The notes under the pieces are model-generated. The model ran no database searches, had not been told where the DNA came from, and saw only the letters and a program-made list of their open reading frames with translations. Positions 30,974-40,484 of a stretch of 64,000 nucleotides of DNA are shown here, piece by piece. Each line of letters opens with the position of its first letter. Position 1 is the first letter of the stretch. Both the position numbers and the translations under genes were made by a program. The stretch is taken from positions 52,664-116,663 of the forward strand of contig NZ_SLVX01000020.1 of NCBI RefSeq assembly GCF_004341885.1. Reading direction: 5' to 3'. This DNA comes from Shinella granuli (lineage in GTDB: Bacteria > Pseudomonadota > Alphaproteobacteria > Rhizobiales > Rhizobiaceae).

Positions 30974-31124
30974 GATTTCCTTTCATCCCATTTCCCCCCG
31001 AGCCTCGTCAAGTACCCCTCAAGGCTTTGCGGATAAAAACGCCGGATTTAACGCAGTGCAGCGTAGTTTTGCGGCGCAAAAAGGCCAAATACGCTTTTCC
31101 TAAATGATTTGCTGATGTTAGATG

Positions 31125-31138
31125 CCGAAACGCTTTGG
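31125..31138. promoter_or_regulatory. AglR-type operator, copy 2
   Basis: CCGAAACGCTTTGG matches the palindrome before aglE with one side degenerate (GAAACG instead of AAAGCG). It lies between the two divergent genes. Confidence 0.65.
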
Positions 31139-31169
31139 GACATATCCAGGGAATGAGGAGAGACGACAT

Positions 31170-31182
31170 CCAAAGCGCTTCG
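31170..31182. promoter_or_regulatory. AglR-type operator, copy 3, at aglR
   Basis: CCAAAGCGCTTCG matches the same operator and ends 24 bases before the aglR GTG start, so it is well placed for autoregulation. Confidence 0.7.
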
Positions 31183-31205
31183 AATGTTTCAAGAAAGCCA
31201 AGCAT

Positions 31206-32234
31206 GTGAATCTCAAGCAATTATCGCAGTTGCTGGGCCTCTCCCAGACAACCGTGAGCAGAGCGTTGAATGGTTATCCGGAGGTCAATGCCGAGACGCG
31301 CCAGCGCGTGCTGGATGCCGTCCGGGAGACCGGCTATCGGCCGAACCGCGCGGCGCAGCGGCTGGCGACCGGCCGGGCGGGCTCGATCGGCCTCGTCATG
31401 CCGACGGCCGACGGCATCGAATCCGACGTGCATTTCGGCGAGTTCCTCGCCGGCCTCGGCGACGAGGCGGTCAAGCACGACTTTCATTTCGTCATCAATC
31501 CGAGCCATCCGGAAGAGGAGGTCGCGACCTGCCGGCGGCTGGTGGCGAGCGGCAATGTGGATGCGCTGTTCCTCGCCTATATGCGCGAGAAGGATCCGCG
31601 CATTGCCATGATGAAGACCCTGAAGACGCCCTTCGTCGTGCACGGCCGGTCGATCGGCGTGCCGACGGACTATCCCTATCTCGACATCGACAATACCGGC
31701 GCCTTCTACGATGCCGCGCGGCTGCTCGCGCAGCTCGGCCACCGGCATTTCGCGCTGATCAACGGGCCGGACTACCTCGCCTTCTCGATCCGTCGCAAGA
31801 AGGGCACCGTGCAGGCCCTGGCCGAACACGGCCTCACGCTGCGCGAGGACTGCGTGCAGCATTCGCAGATGACCGACGAACACGGGTTTCGCGCCATGGA
31901 GCGCTTCCTCCAGCTCGAAACGCCGCCGACCGCGGTCCTGTGCTCCAGCACGGTCCTGGCGCTCGGCGCCGTCCGGGCGATCAACCAGGCAGGGCTGAAA
32001 CTCGGCACGGACATCTCGCTCATCGCCCATGACGACGTGCTGCCCATGCTGAAACCGGAGAATTTCATGGTGCCGCTGACGACGACCCGCTCGTCGCTAC
32101 GCGCCGCCGGCCAGCGCATCGCCCGCCGCCTCATCGCCGACATCCTGACGCTCGAAACCCTGCCGCAGCAGGAGCTCTGGAAGGCGGACCTCATCGTGCG
32201 CGCCTCGACCGGACCGGCACCGGCGGGGAAATGA
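31206..32234 (+). CDS. aglR: LacI-family regulator AglR of alpha-glucoside use
   Basis: This 342-residue regulator is read from the GTG at 31206 (VNLKQLSQLLGLSQTTVSRA), because the LacI helix-turn-helix must begin there; an upstream frame to 31122 adds unlike residues across operator sites. The helix-turn-helix occupies residues 1-55 (ALNGYPEVNAETRQRVLDAV), followed by a periplasmic-binding-protein-like sugar domain. It should repress aglEFGAK and itself through the three palindromes in the divergent region and release them with sugar. Confidence 0.9.
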   Translation: MNLKQLSQLLGLSQTTVSRALNGYPEVNAETRQRVLDAVRETGYRPNRAAQRLATGRAGSIGLVMPTADGIESDVHFGEFLAGLGDEAVKHDFHFVINPSHPEEEVATCRRLVASGNVDALFLAYMREKDPRIAMMKTLKTPFVVHGRSIGVPTDYPYLDIDNTGAFYDAARLLAQLGHRHFALINGPDYLAFSIRRKKGTVQALAEHGLTLREDCVQHSQMTDEHGFRAMERFLQLETPPTAVLCSSTVLALGAVRAINQAGLKLGTDISLIAHDDVLPMLKPENFMVPLTTTRSSLRAAGQRIARRLIADILTLETLPQQELWKADLIVRASTGPAPAGK

Positions 32235-32259
32235 AACGGCGCCCTTCGGGGACGCCGTT
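32235..32259 (+). terminator. Terminator after aglR
   Basis: AACGGCG-CCC-TTC-GGGG-A-CGCCGTT forms a hairpin with a 7-bp outer and 3-bp inner stem and one unpaired base, starting at the aglR stop and followed by ATAAAT. It also lies before the convergent folD stop at 32309. Confidence 0.7.
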
Positions 32260-32308
32260 ATAAATCAGCTCGACTGCGAGGCCCCTGCCGCGAAACGCCG
32301 CTGGGCGT

Positions 32309-33208
32309 TCAGAACTTCGGCGGGGTCCTGCCGGCCTTGCGATAGGCGGCGATGACGGTGTTGGCCATCAGCATGGCGATGGTCATCGGGCCGACGCCGC
32401 CGGGAACCGGGGTGATGACGCCGGCGACCTTGGCGGCGTCATCGAAGGCGACGTCGCCGACGAGGCGGGACTTGCCCTCGCCCTTTTCCGGCGCGGCGAT
32501 GCGGTTGATGCCGACGTCGATGACGGTCGCGCCCGGTTTCACCCAGTCGCCCTTCACCATTTCCGGGCGGCCGACGGCGGCCACGAGGATATCGGCATTG
32601 CGGCAGACGCCGGCGAGGTCCTTGGTGCGCGAATGGGCGGTCGTCACCGTCGCGTTCGCGGCCAGCAGCAGGGCGGACATCGGCTTGCCGAAAAGGTTCG
32701 AGCGGCCGATCACCACGGCATTGAGGCCGGAGAGATCATCGCCATGCGTGCGGCGCACGAAGACCATGGCACCGGCCGGCGTGCAGGAGACGAGGCCGCC
32801 GTCGAGATCGCCCGTCGCCAACTTGCCGGCATTGACGACATGCAGGCCGTCGACGTCCTTTTCCGGCCGGATCGACTGGATGATCGGCTCGGACTTCAGA
32901 TGCTTGGGGAGCGGAAGCTGGACCAGGATGCCATGGATGGTCTCGTCGGCATTCAGCGTCTCGACGAGGCGGGCCAGCTCTTCCTGTGTGGTCTCCTCGG
33001 GCAGCGTGTGCTGGATGGAGGTGAAGCCGCATTCCTTGGCCATGCGGCTCTTGGAGGAGACATAGGCGTGGCTCGCCGGATCGTCACCGACGATGAGGAC
33101 GGCAAGGCCGGGCTTCACGCCGGCATCCTTCTCCAGGGCGGCAGCGGCGGACTTCACGGTGTCAATCACGGAAGCGGCAACCTGCTTCCCATCGATAATG
33201 GTGGTCAC
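32309..33208 (-). CDS. folD: Methylenetetrahydrofolate dehydrogenase / cyclohydrolase FolD
   Basis: This 299-residue bifunctional enzyme interconverts 5,10-methylene-THF and 10-formyl-THF with NADP+. The catalytic [12 protein letters not shown] lysine region, [12 protein letters not shown], the dinucleotide-binding [11 protein letters not shown] and the end motif [14 protein letters not shown] are all present. It is a single gene. The 7-bp dyad CCCCACT-ct-AGTGGGG at 33232-33247 lies 24 bases upstream. Confidence 0.96.
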   Translation of the reverse strand: MTTIIDGKQVAASVIDTVKSAAAALEKDAGVKPGLAVLIVGDDPASHAYVSSKSRMAKECGFTSIQHTLPEETTQEELARLVETLNADETIHGILVQLPLPKHLKSEPIIQSIRPEKDVDGLHVVNAGKLATGDLDGGLVSCTPAGAMVFVRRTHGDDLSGLNAVVIGRSNLFGKPMSALLLAANATVTTAHSRTKDLAGVCRNADILVAAVGRPEMVKGDWVKPGATVIDVGINRIAAPEKGEGKSRLVGDVAFDDAAKVAGVITPVPGGVGPMTIAMLMANTVIAAYRKAGRTPPKF

Positions 33209-33627
33209 ATTTCTCTCCCTGAATGAAGTGCCCCCACTCTAGTGGGGCGCCCGCGCGCCGGGATGGCCTCTTAACGCCCTATGCTGTCCAAAACGCATAA
33301 TTTCAAGCGCATCCTGCCGGAAAGCGCGGATCCGGCCCGCGAATGTGTCTTTTCCTGTCAGCGATGAAAGGCATGGTGGCGGCATGACGGAACCGCTCAT
33401 CATCAGGCAGGAAGTCCTTTTTTGATGCAGGTTGCAGGTTTCCTTTGACCTGGAGAAACTGGAAACTGAACCGCAAATCATTGTTTCCAAAAAGCATTTC
33501 CAGAGAAGAACCATCATGGTTAGCGATGGATGAACATGGTCCGCCGCCTTTTCGGGAAATCCTTAAACGGCCTTTCAGGGGAACTTGCTAAATCGGCAGG
33601 CAGCAATAGCAGCCTTGCGGGAGCAGC
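33209..33627. other. Intergenic region before the WecG-type gene
   Basis: No credible gene lies here. It contains the dyad CCCCACT-ct-AGTGGGG (33232-33247) next to folD. A minus-strand frame of 92 codons at 33239-33517 has no ribosome-binding site and an odd, cysteine-rich composition. The stretch 33420-33580 is A/T-rich and is the likely promoter region of the downstream genes. Confidence 0.5.
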
Positions 33628-33738
33628 ATGACGCCCTATCCCACGGATCCTGTCGAACACGCCGCCTTCGAGGTCATGACGACCTTGAGGGCCGGCCACT
33701 GCCCGCCTGCGGCCGTTTCGAAAGGACCCTCGCCATGA
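33628..33738 (+). CDS. 36-residue ORF translationally coupled to the glycosyltransferase
   Basis: An ATG at 33628 with GCGGGAGCAGC in front opens a 36-codon frame beginning MTPYPTDPVEHAAFEVMTTL. Its TGA overlaps the ATG of the next gene as ATGA (33735-33738). Such coupling usually marks a translated leader. It has no recognisable family. A leader peptide that sets translation of the glycosyltransferase is possible, or a real small protein. Confidence 0.45.
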   Translation: MTPYPTDPVEHAAFEVMTTLRAGHCPPAAVSKGPSP

Positions 33739-34538
33739 ACCTCGTGTCCGGCAACATCACCGCCTCGCAGCGCGACATTCTCGGCCTGCCGGTCTGCGAT
33801 CTCGGCTGGGCGGACGCCTTTGCCTTCGCCGAGGAGGTGGCGACCATGCCGTTCGGCCAGAGCGTCATCGCCTTCATCAATGCCGGCAATGCCAATCTGA
33901 TGATGCGCGATCCCGAATACCGCGCCGTGCTGGAACGCCAGATCGTCCTGCCGGATGGCGACGGCGTCGACATCGCCTCCATGGTGTTCCACGGCCGTAG
34001 ATTCCCGGCGAACCTTACGAGCATCGCCTTCGTTCCGGCGCTCCTTACCTATATCGCAAAGCCGATGCGCGTCGCGCTGATCGGCGCGCAATCCGAAACG
34101 CTGCTGCGCGCTGCGGACACTCTTCGCCAGCATACGCCGTGGCACGAATTCCTGCCCATCGCCGACGGCCATTTCGATGAGGGCCAGTCGGACGCGATCA
34201 TGGAGCAGGTGCGGGCGGCCGATATCGATATCCTGCTCGTTTCCATGGGCAGCCCGGCGCAGGAGAAATGGATCGACAGGCATGTCGGGCCCGGCCATGC
34301 CCGGCTGGTGCTCAGCCTCGGCCCGCTGTTCGACGCGCTCGCCGGCAGCACGCCCCCGATGCCCGAGACGATCCGCCGGTTCCGGCTCGGCTGGCTCTAC
34401 CGGCTGGTGAAGGAGCCGTCGCGCCTGCCCCAGCGCAAGGCCCAGATCGCCTTCGCCTACCATGTGCTGCGCTACAGGCTGTCCGGCTCGATGATGGCGC
34501 GGGACGGTGCCAACACGGCAAAGGCCGGCACGCTCTGA
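33735..34538 (+). CDS. WecG/TagA/CpsF-family glycosyltransferase (GT26)
   Basis: This 267-residue protein is read from the ATG at 33735 (MNLVSGNITASQRDILGLPV), with AAGGA eight bases before it. FINAGNANLMMRDPEYRAVL, the LPDGDGVDI motif that precedes the catalytic region, LLVSMGSPAQEKWI and the late LGPLFDALAGS are all GT26 landmarks. The family adds ManNAc or similar sugars to lipid-linked intermediates in surface polysaccharide synthesis. It stands alone, away from any polysaccharide cluster in the window, so its product is unknown. Confidence 0.85.
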   Translation: MNLVSGNITASQRDILGLPVCDLGWADAFAFAEEVATMPFGQSVIAFINAGNANLMMRDPEYRAVLERQIVLPDGDGVDIASMVFHGRRFPANLTSIAFVPALLTYIAKPMRVALIGAQSETLLRAADTLRQHTPWHEFLPIADGHFDEGQSDAIMEQVRAADIDILLVSMGSPAQEKWIDRHVGPGHARLVLSLGPLFDALAGSTPPMPETIRRFRLGWLYRLVKEPSRLPQRKAQIAFAYHVLRYRLSGSMMARDGANTAKAGTL

Positions 34539-34580
34539 GGCGGCCGGCCAAACCTGCTTCACGCTCTTGCTGGACTTGCT

Positions 34581-35111
34581 CTAGTGCCCGCCGCTTTTCT
34601 CGGCCGGCTGGCCGGCCGGGACCTCGCCCTTGATGAGGGTCTGGCCGCGCTTGGGCGCGGGGTCCTGCACCGAGGCGGTGGTGATGTAGTCGATCTGCTC
34701 GACATAGACCTCGGCAATCACCTCTGCCCCGAAACGGCGGTTCAGCCCTTCCTTGACGATGCCGCGGAAGGCATCGACGTCGAAGCTGCCGACCGTCGCC
34801 ACATCGATCATCTTCTTGCCGACGAGCAGCGTATAGAGCTCGTCGGTGATCATCTGCGGCAGGGGAACGGTCTGCTTGGCCGCCAGGTCCTTGTTCGCCT
34901 TGTAGGCGAGCCGGGTGAGCAGGTAGCCGTTGACGCCGCCCTCCCCGATCACGGGCACCGTCGTCGTGTATCCGCTGACGAATTCCAGCGCCGCCTCGCG
35001 CTCGGCCGCCGCCGTGTCGACCTTGGGAGCCGAGGCCATCTTCAGCGAGAAATAGACCGAGCCGAGCGTGATGAGGACGATCCAGACGCCGGTGCCGATG
35101 AGCTTGATCAT
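34581..35111 (-). CDS. Membrane-anchored flagellar-cluster protein (MotF- or FliL-like)
   Basis: This 176-residue protein has one N-terminal membrane helix (IGTGVWIVLITLGSVYFSL) and a soluble part predicted in the periplasm. The segment NRRFGAEVIAEVYVEQIDYIT looks like the beta strand and helix of FliL-type domains. It overlaps the FlgN-like gene by four bases and ends the long flagellar locus. Rhizobia have a motility protein called MotF encoded in this region, with one N-terminal helix; this is a candidate, from memory and not verified. The C-terminus is Pro/Gly/Lys rich. Confidence 0.6.
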   Translation of the reverse strand: MIKLIGTGVWIVLITLGSVYFSLKMASAPKVDTAAAEREAALEFVSGYTTTVPVIGEGGVNGYLLTRLAYKANKDLAAKQTVPLPQMITDELYTLLVGKKMIDVATVGSFDVDAFRGIVKEGLNRRFGAEVIAEVYVEQIDYITTASVQDPAPKRGQTLIKGEVPAGQPAEKSGGH

Positions 35112-35476
35112 GTGCCGTAACCCAGGCGGAACTGTTCCTGCGAATAGGTGCCGTCAGCCTCGAGATCCTGCACGGCATTCTTCAGGATGGTCACGACCTC
35201 GCGCACGGCCTCCAGATGGGCGGAGACGCGCTGGGCGTTGATGGCGAGCTTCTCGCGCACGCGGCCGAGCTGGCCGGAGAAGGTCTGCGGCACCTCGTCC
35301 GGACGCACGTCGCGCGTCAGCATCGCCAGTTCATAGAGGCATCGGCTCTTGTGGGCGTTCGAGGTCGGTAGATCGAAATCGGGGTCATGGCCGATATTGT
35401 CGTTCTCATTGTCGATGATCGTTTCGAGCCGGCCGAGGACGGTGCGGATCCGCAATTCGTTGCTTGCCTGTTCCAT
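35108..35476 (-). CDS. FlgN-like flagellar chaperone candidate
   Basis: This 122-residue, mostly helical, acidic protein (MEQASNELRIRTVLGRLETI) has the size and helix pattern of FlgN-type export chaperones for hook-associated proteins. It lies between the FlgJ-type rod protein and the membrane protein and overlaps the latter by four bases. The last third contains HLEAVREVVTILKNAVQDL. Sequence similarity to FlgN is weak, so the name rests on size, composition and position. Confidence 0.5.
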   Translation of the reverse strand: MEQASNELRIRTVLGRLETIIDNENDNIGHDPDFDLPTSNAHKSRCLYELAMLTRDVRPDEVPQTFSGQLGRVREKLAINAQRVSAHLEAVREVVTILKNAVQDLEADGTYSQEQFRLGYGT

Positions 35477-35491
35477 TTTGTTGTTCTCCGC

Positions 35492-36049
35492 TTAGATCTT
35501 CGTCTCGTGTTCCTTGATGCCCGGCGTCAGGTCGGCAAAGGCTTGCCGCTGCAGGGCCTGCACCATGCCGGCTGCGATCCGGTCGGTATTCCTGTCCTTC
35601 TCGGGCGAGGCCGCACCGATGCCGCTGCTCTTGGCGAGGCTCTCGGCGATGCCGATGCCGCCGCCCTTGGCGAGCGCCTCGCCGAGCTGGTCGGCCATCA
35701 TGCCGCGCCACATCTCGCCGGCCGTGCCCTTGCCGTAGATCTCTTCGCTCTCGGTCGGCATCATCGATTTCACGAAGTTCTGCAGCACCATGGATTCGAA
35801 CTTGCGCAGATGCTCCGGCACGACCTTGCCGCCGACGGCGGAAACGCCCTGCGCCGACTGGGCGCCGGCCGAATCCCGGTTGAGAATGCTGCCGACGGTG
35901 GCCTGGAAGCCGGCGCCGGCCTCGGCAAGGCTCGTCGCCTCGAAGGCGGCCTTGTTCGATTTCAGCCTGGCTTGGGCTTCCTGAACCTGGGCCGGGTCGG
36001 CAGCGCGCACGACATCGAGCACCAGGTCGCTGGGGGGAGAAATTGCCAC
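35492..36049 (-). CDS. Rod-binding protein (FlgJ N-domain / CheL type)
   Basis: This 185-residue protein is read from a GTG at 36049 (VAISPPSDLVLDVVRAADP). The segment RKFESMVLQNFVKSMMPTESEEIYGKGTAGEMWRGMMADQLGEAL, read in part, is the conserved rod-binding core of FlgJ. The muramidase domain of enterobacterial FlgJ is absent, as usual in alphaproteobacteria, and a separate lytic transglycosylase gene is present in this locus. The ribosome-binding site AAGGAC is close to the GTG, which makes this start less sure. Confidence 0.8.
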   Translation of the reverse strand: MAISPPSDLVLDVVRAADPAQVQEAQARLKSNKAAFEATSLAEAGAGFQATVGSILNRDSAGAQSAQGVSAVGGKVVPEHLRKFESMVLQNFVKSMMPTESEEIYGKGTAGEMWRGMMADQLGEALAKGGGIGIAESLAKSSGIGAASPEKDRNTDRIAAGMVQALQRQAFADLTPGIKEHETKI

Positions 36050-36333
36050 GTCCTTGAGCCTTTCAGGTGATTCTCGTCAGCCGACCCCGTCCTCATGGCG
36101 GTTCGCCGGCTTCTGACCGTTCAGGACATCGGATCCCTCCGCACCGCGTTTGCGGCTGCTTCGACAAACCTCGTCATCGTCCTGATGCGACTATCGCTGC
36201 TCAACCTTACGGGAGGCTGGTGGCGGATGACGAAGCCGTGACGGCGGTGCAGGGTAAATCCATTTTGACGCAAGCTTGATAAGGCCGCGGTAAATCGCCT
36301 TTCGTTACAGCGGCTTATTCCGGACGCAAAACT

Positions 36334-36732
36334 CTAGTCGTCATCGCCCTTGTAGGCGATGTGCTGGTCGATCAGATCGTAGATCGAATTGTCGGCCGCC
36401 TCGCGTTCCTCGGCGTTGCGGGCCTCCTTGCGATGCTCTTCCATGCGGTCGCCCTTGGTGCGCTCGCGCACCACGCGCATCTCGTGCATCTGCTGCACAT
36501 TGGCCAGCATCTGGTCCTGCTGCTGCAATTTGCTGTACTGGCCGGAATAGTGCCGCGAAAAACTGCGGTGGATCGGATCCAGCGAGTTGATCGCGCCGGC
36601 GACAATCTCCATCGTCTCGGACACCTCCTCGCGCTGGCGCGTGGTATTGGCAAGGTCGATCTCCGCCATCTTCTCCAGATGACGCTGCACGCTGACGAGG
36701 CGCTTCAGCTTGTCCGAGCGGTTCTGCGCCAT
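36334..36732 (-). CDS. FliJ-like coiled-coil protein
   Basis: This 132-residue protein (MAQNRSDKLKRLVSVQRHLE) is charged and helical throughout, with long runs of coiled coil (RVVRERTKGDRMEEHRKEAR). Size and composition fit FliJ, the coiled-coil helper of the export ATPase. GGGGGGA lies six bases before the ATG at 36732; another ATG at 36738 overlaps the fliR stop as ATGA. The assignment to FliJ is by analogy, not by clear motif. Confidence 0.55.
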   Translation of the reverse strand: MAQNRSDKLKRLVSVQRHLEKMAEIDLANTTRQREEVSETMEIVAGAINSLDPIHRSFSRHYSGQYSKLQQQDQMLANVQQMHEMRVVRERTKGDRMEEHRKEARNAEEREAADNSIYDLIDQHIAYKGDDD

Positions 36733-36734
36733 CG

Positions 36735-37487
36735 TCATTCCCCCCGGAAGACCGGGGTGAAGCCGGCCGCAAAGATCTCGAGCAGCGAGGAGACGCCGAA
36801 ATACAGCAGGAGCAGCCCCCCCGTGATGATGAAGGGCAGCGAGACGAAATAGATCGGGATCTGCGGCGCCAGCTTGTTGACGAGGCCGATGGCGACGTTG
36901 AAGACCATGCCGTAGAGGATGAAGGGGCTCGCGAGCCTCAGCATGATCATGAAGGTCTGGCTCAGCGTGTCGGTGAGCGTGATCAGCGCGCTCTGCGGAT
37001 TGAAGCCGGCGCCGATCGGCATGACGTTGTAGGATTCCACCAGTGCCCGCATCACGACATGATGGAAATCCAGCATGAAGAGCACCATCAGGCCGGCATA
37101 GGAGAGCAGGTTCGTCAGCTGGTTCTCCGCCGTGTCTTCCAGGACATCCGGCGTCGGCGGCGCGTTGAAGCCCATCATCATCGTCAGCACCGTGCCGGCA
37201 AATTGCAGGCCGAGCACATAATAGCGGGCGATGAGACCGATGACGGCGCCGGTCAGGGTCTCGAAGACGATCAGCAGGAGGTAGTTGTCGAGCGAGCCCG
37301 ACGTGCGGGGATAGATCGTGTCCCACAGGATCGGCAGCACCGCCATGGAAACCGCCACCGCCAGGAACAGGCGGATCTGGACGGTGAGGCGCGCGGAGGA
37401 AAAGCCCGGCAGCAGCATGAAGCACCCGCCGACACGGCAGAAGGCGGCGAACAGCGCCAGCACCATGCCTTGCGGGTCGGTGATCAT
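36735..37487 (-). CDS. fliR: Flagellar export protein FliR
   Basis: This 250-residue membrane protein of the export gate is read from the ATG at 37487 ([19 protein letters not shown]), which overlaps the flhA stop as ATGA. It has six or so hydrophobic helices and the family end FFGVSS-like [22 protein letters not shown]. It builds the FliPQR pore with FliQ from this locus. FliP is not in the window. Confidence 0.93.
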   Translation of the reverse strand: MITDPQGMVLALFAAFCRVGGCFMLLPGFSSARLTVQIRLFLAVAVSMAVLPILWDTIYPRTSGSLDNYLLLIVFETLTGAVIGLIARYYVLGLQFAGTVLTMMMGFNAPPTPDVLEDTAENQLTNLLSYAGLMVLFMLDFHHVVMRALVESYNVMPIGAGFNPQSALITLTDTLSQTFMIMLRLASPFILYGMVFNVAIGLVNKLAPQIPIYFVSLPFIITGGLLLLYFGVSSLLEIFAAGFTPVFRGE

Positions 37488-39571
37488 GAAATGGAGCCGA
37501 GGATCTTGATCTCGATGCCCTTGGCGAGCTCGACATGCGAGAGAACCGGCAATGTGGCGAAGAGGCGCTCGATGATCATGCGCACATAAGAGCGGGATTC
37601 GGGCGAGGTGACCAGTACAAAGGGCGTGCCGCGATCGAGAAATTCGCGGATAACCCGGGTCGCCTGCTCGGAAAACTCCTCGAGCTGGCGCGGATCGATG
37701 TCGAATTCGACGATTTCGCCCTTGGTGTCGCGCTTGAGCGCCTGATGGAAGACCATGTCCCATTTGTTGCCGAGGCGCAGCACCGGCAGCACGCCGTTCT
37801 CCGCGAGGTCGCCGCAGATCTGCTGCGACATGCGGATGCGCACATGCTCGACGATCTGCTCGGTCTTGCGCACATGCGGGGCGAGTTCGGCGACCGCTTC
37901 CAGGATGAGATGCAGGTTGCGGATCGAGACACGCTCGGCGAGCAGCAGCTTCAGCACGGCCTGGAGGCCGGAATAGGACATGTGCGACGAGCAGATCTCG
38001 TCGGCCAGCTTCCGGTATTCCGGATCGAGGCGCTCGATGAGCACCTTGACGTCCTTGTAGGACAGGAGCTGCGGCAGGTTGTTGCGGATGACTTCGGAAA
38101 GGTGCGTAAGAACCACCGAGACATTGTCGATCGGGTGGAAGCCCTCGCGGCGCAGGTCGTCCGCAAAGGTTTCGAGGATCGAGACGGCCGGCATGCCGAA
38201 GGCGGGTTCGCGGATATCGTCGCCCGGCACGCTCGGCTTGCGCCCGCCGCCGGTGACGACGAGCACCTCACCGACGCGCACGATGTTGGAGGCGATCGTC
38301 GTGCCGTGGATGCGGATCTGGTAGGACTTGTCGGGGATGGAGATGTCGTCCGACACCTTGATTTCCGGCACGACGAAGCCGTACTGCCCGGCGAATTTCT
38401 TGCGCATCTTGCCGACGCGGAAGGCGAGTTCCTGGTGCGCGCCGAGAAGGCGCGTGGAGACCTGCTTGCCGAGCAGGAGTTCGATTTCCGCGGTCTTCAG
38501 CACCGACTTGACCGAATCCTTCTCCTGGTCGCGGCTCTGCTGGACCTGCTGGGCCTCCTGCTCGCGCTTGACGCGGTTTTCCTCGGCGATGCGGCGCGGG
38601 ATGATCCAGGCGCCGAAGGCCATGACGCTGCCGAGCACCATGAAGGGGAAGAAGGGCAGGCCCGGTATGACGGCGAGCAGCATCATCAGGCCCGCGGCGA
38701 CGAAGAGCGCGCGCGGATAGCCGGAGAGCTGGTTGACGACGGCCTGGTCGGTGGAGCCGGCGGTGCCGCCGCGCGAGACGATGAGGCCGGCAGCGAGCGA
38801 GACGATGAGGGCCGGGATCTGCGAGACGAGGCCATCGCCGACCGACAGCTTGACGAAGACGTCGGCGGCTTCGCCGAGCTCCATGCCGTGGCGGAAATAG
38901 CCGATGATGATGCCGCCGAAGACGTTGATGGCGGTGATCAGCAGGCCCGCGATGGCATCGCCGCGCACGAATTTCGACGCACCGTCCATCGAGCCGAAGA
39001 AGGAGCTTTCCTCTTCCAGCTCGCGGCGGCGCAGTTGCGCCTGCTTTTCGTCGATCAGGCCGGCGGAAAGGTCGGCGTCGATCGACATCTGCTTGCCGGG
39101 GATGGCGTCGAGGGTGAAGCGCGCGCCGACTTCGGCGATACGTGTCGCACCCTTGGTGATGACGATGAAGTTCACCACGATGAGGATCATGAAGACGATG
39201 AGACCGATGACGAAGTCACCGGACATGACGAGGCTGGCAAAACCGGCGATCACCCCACCCGCCGCATCGTGCCCCTCGTTGCCGTGGGAAAGGATGACGC
39301 GCGTCGTCGCGATGTTGAGCGCCAGGCGGATCATCGTCGCGATCAGCAGCACAGTCGGGAAGGACGAGAAATCGAGCGGGCGCTGGATCCACAGCGCCAC
39401 CATCAGGATCAGCACCGAGAAGGCGATGGAAAACGCCAGGCCGATGTCGATCATGAAGACCGGTATCGGCAGGAAGAGGATCGACAGGATCGTCAGGATG
39501 CCGACGGCGAACGCGATATCGCGCCCGCTGGGGCTGACCTTCGGAAGGTTTATTGCCGGTACTTGCGCCAT
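37484..39571 (-). CDS. flhA: Flagellar export protein FlhA
   Basis: This 695-residue export-gate protein has about eight N-terminal membrane helices (to roughly residue 320). A FHIPEP-type loop ([34 protein letters not shown], shown in part) and a large cytoplasmic domain that binds substrates and chaperones follow. The length is the family norm. It follows fliQ by 200 bases that include a half palindromic repeat, so it may have its own promoter. Confidence 0.96.
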   Translation of the reverse strand: MAQVPAINLPKVSPSGRDIAFAVGILTILSILFLPIPVFMIDIGLAFSIAFSVLILMVALWIQRPLDFSSFPTVLLIATMIRLALNIATTRVILSHGNEGHDAAGGVIAGFASLVMSGDFVIGLIVFMILIVVNFIVITKGATRIAEVGARFTLDAIPGKQMSIDADLSAGLIDEKQAQLRRRELEEESSFFGSMDGASKFVRGDAIAGLLITAINVFGGIIIGYFRHGMELGEAADVFVKLSVGDGLVSQIPALIVSLAAGLIVSRGGTAGSTDQAVVNQLSGYPRALFVAAGLMMLLAVIPGLPFFPFMVLGSVMAFGAWIIPRRIAEENRVKREQEAQQVQQSRDQEKDSVKSVLKTAEIELLLGKQVSTRLLGAHQELAFRVGKMRKKFAGQYGFVVPEIKVSDDISIPDKSYQIRIHGTTIASNIVRVGEVLVVTGGGRKPSVPGDDIREPAFGMPAVSILETFADDLRREGFHPIDNVSVVLTHLSEVIRNNLPQLLSYKDVKVLIERLDPEYRKLADEICSSHMSYSGLQAVLKLLLAERVSIRNLHLILEAVAELAPHVRKTEQIVEHVRIRMSQQICGDLAENGVLPVLRLGNKWDMVFHQALKRDTKGEIVEFDIDPRQLEEFSEQATRVIREFLDRGTPFVLVTSPESRSYVRMIIERLFATLPVLSHVELAKGIEIKILGSIS

Positions 39572-39724
39572 CTGAATGCGTCCCGTCTCGTCATGAGAGG
39601 CGGCGGCGCGTCACACGCGTCGCCCATTTCACCTCATGACCTACAGGGCGAAGCTTGCGCGAGGGTGGCAGAGGGAGGTGCACATGTCGCAGCGCGGCGC
39701 ATTGACCACGGCTTCGTCTGCCCT

Positions 39725-39760
39725 CCGTCATGCTCGGCCTTCAGCCGAGCATCCACGCTC
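39725..39760. repeat. Palindromic repeat, half copy of the element at 23743
   Basis: CCTCCGTC-ATGCTCGGC-cttca-GCCGAGCAT-CCACGCTCC matches the left arm of the element at 23743 in the flanks and in hairpin geometry (9-bp stem, loop of 5), with compensated stem changes. It lies between fliQ and flhA. Confidence 0.6.
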
Positions 39761-39771
39761 CAAGCCTAGAA

Positions 39772-40038
39772 CTAGAAGCCGCTCTCGATGCGGGAGAAGA
39801 CGATGTTGGTGAAAATGGAGATCTGCGAGCCGATGAAGGGGGCAGAGATGGCGATCGTCACGAAGATCGCCAGGATTTTCGGCACGAAGGTGAGGGTCAT
39901 TTCCTGCACCTGGGTCAGCGCCTGCAGGAAGGCGATGCTGACGCCGACGATCATGGCCGCAAGCACGGCCGGGCCGGAGGCCACGACCACCGTCCAGATG
40001 GCAGCCTGCGCTATGTCGAGGGCGTCTGCCTCATTCAC
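39772..40038 (-). CDS. fliQ: Flagellar export protein FliQ
   Basis: This 88-residue protein has two membrane helices (AAIWTVVVASGPAVLAAMIV and FVPKILAIFVTIAISAPFI, both in part) with the family core SIAFLQALTQVQEMTLTFVPK. It belongs to the export pore. The ATG overlaps the flgD stop as ATGA. Expected length is 85-90. Confidence 0.94.
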   Translation of the reverse strand: MNEADALDIAQAAIWTVVVASGPAVLAAMIVGVSIAFLQALTQVQEMTLTFVPKILAIFVTIAISAPFIGSQISIFTNIVFSRIESGF

Positions 40039-40484
40039 GTTTCGGGCTCACTCGCCTTGGTTTCGCTGACCTTCACGCCGGGACCGATGACGAGGGTCTT
40101 GCCCGAATCAAGCGTCGCGACGATGCCGTCATTGTATAGCGTGACTTCCGTGACCACGCCAGAAATCTTGCCGTCCTCGCTGGTGACGGTGCGGCCGATG
40201 ACGGAGTTGGCTTCCTGCAGCGAGGTGCGCTGCAGCAGGCTTTCCAGGTTCTTGTTCGTCTTGATGGTCTGCTCGACCTGGGAGAAGGTCGCAAGCTGCG
40301 CCATCTGCTGGGTCGCGTCCATCGGCTCGGTCGGATCCTGGTTCTTCATCTGCGCCACGAGCAGCTTCAGGAAGCTCTCGTAGTTGATGGTCGCCGAGCG
40401 TTCGTCCGTGCCGGATTCGGCGCCGGTGACGGTCGGCACATAGGGCTTGTCTGCCGCCGATGCGGCGCCGACGGGCGTTACCAT
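40035..40484 (-). CDS. flgD: Flagellar hook-assembly cap protein FlgD
   Basis: This 149-residue protein caps the growing hook and lets FlgE polymerise. The N-terminal conserved segment [21 protein letters not shown], seen in part, is diagnostic. It is short for FlgD because the C-terminal FLG/tudor part is reduced, as in other rhizobia. It overlaps the flbT stop by seven bases and fliQ by four. Confidence 0.92.
   Translation of the reverse strand: MVTPVGAASAADKPYVPTVTGAESGTDERSATINYESFLKLLVAQMKNQDPTEPMDATQQMAQLATFSQVEQTIKTNKNLESLLQRTSLQEANSVIGRTVTSEDGKISGVVTEVTLYNDGIVATLDSGKTLVIGPGVKVSETKASEPET

Noticed and set aside
33239..33517. 92-codon minus-strand frame before folD
   Set aside because: No ribosome-binding site, odd composition and no coupling to other genes.
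36067..36279. 70-codon plus-strand frame in the gap before the FlgJ-type gene
   Set aside because: No ribosome-binding site; it only fills a control region and is Pro/Arg/His-rich.
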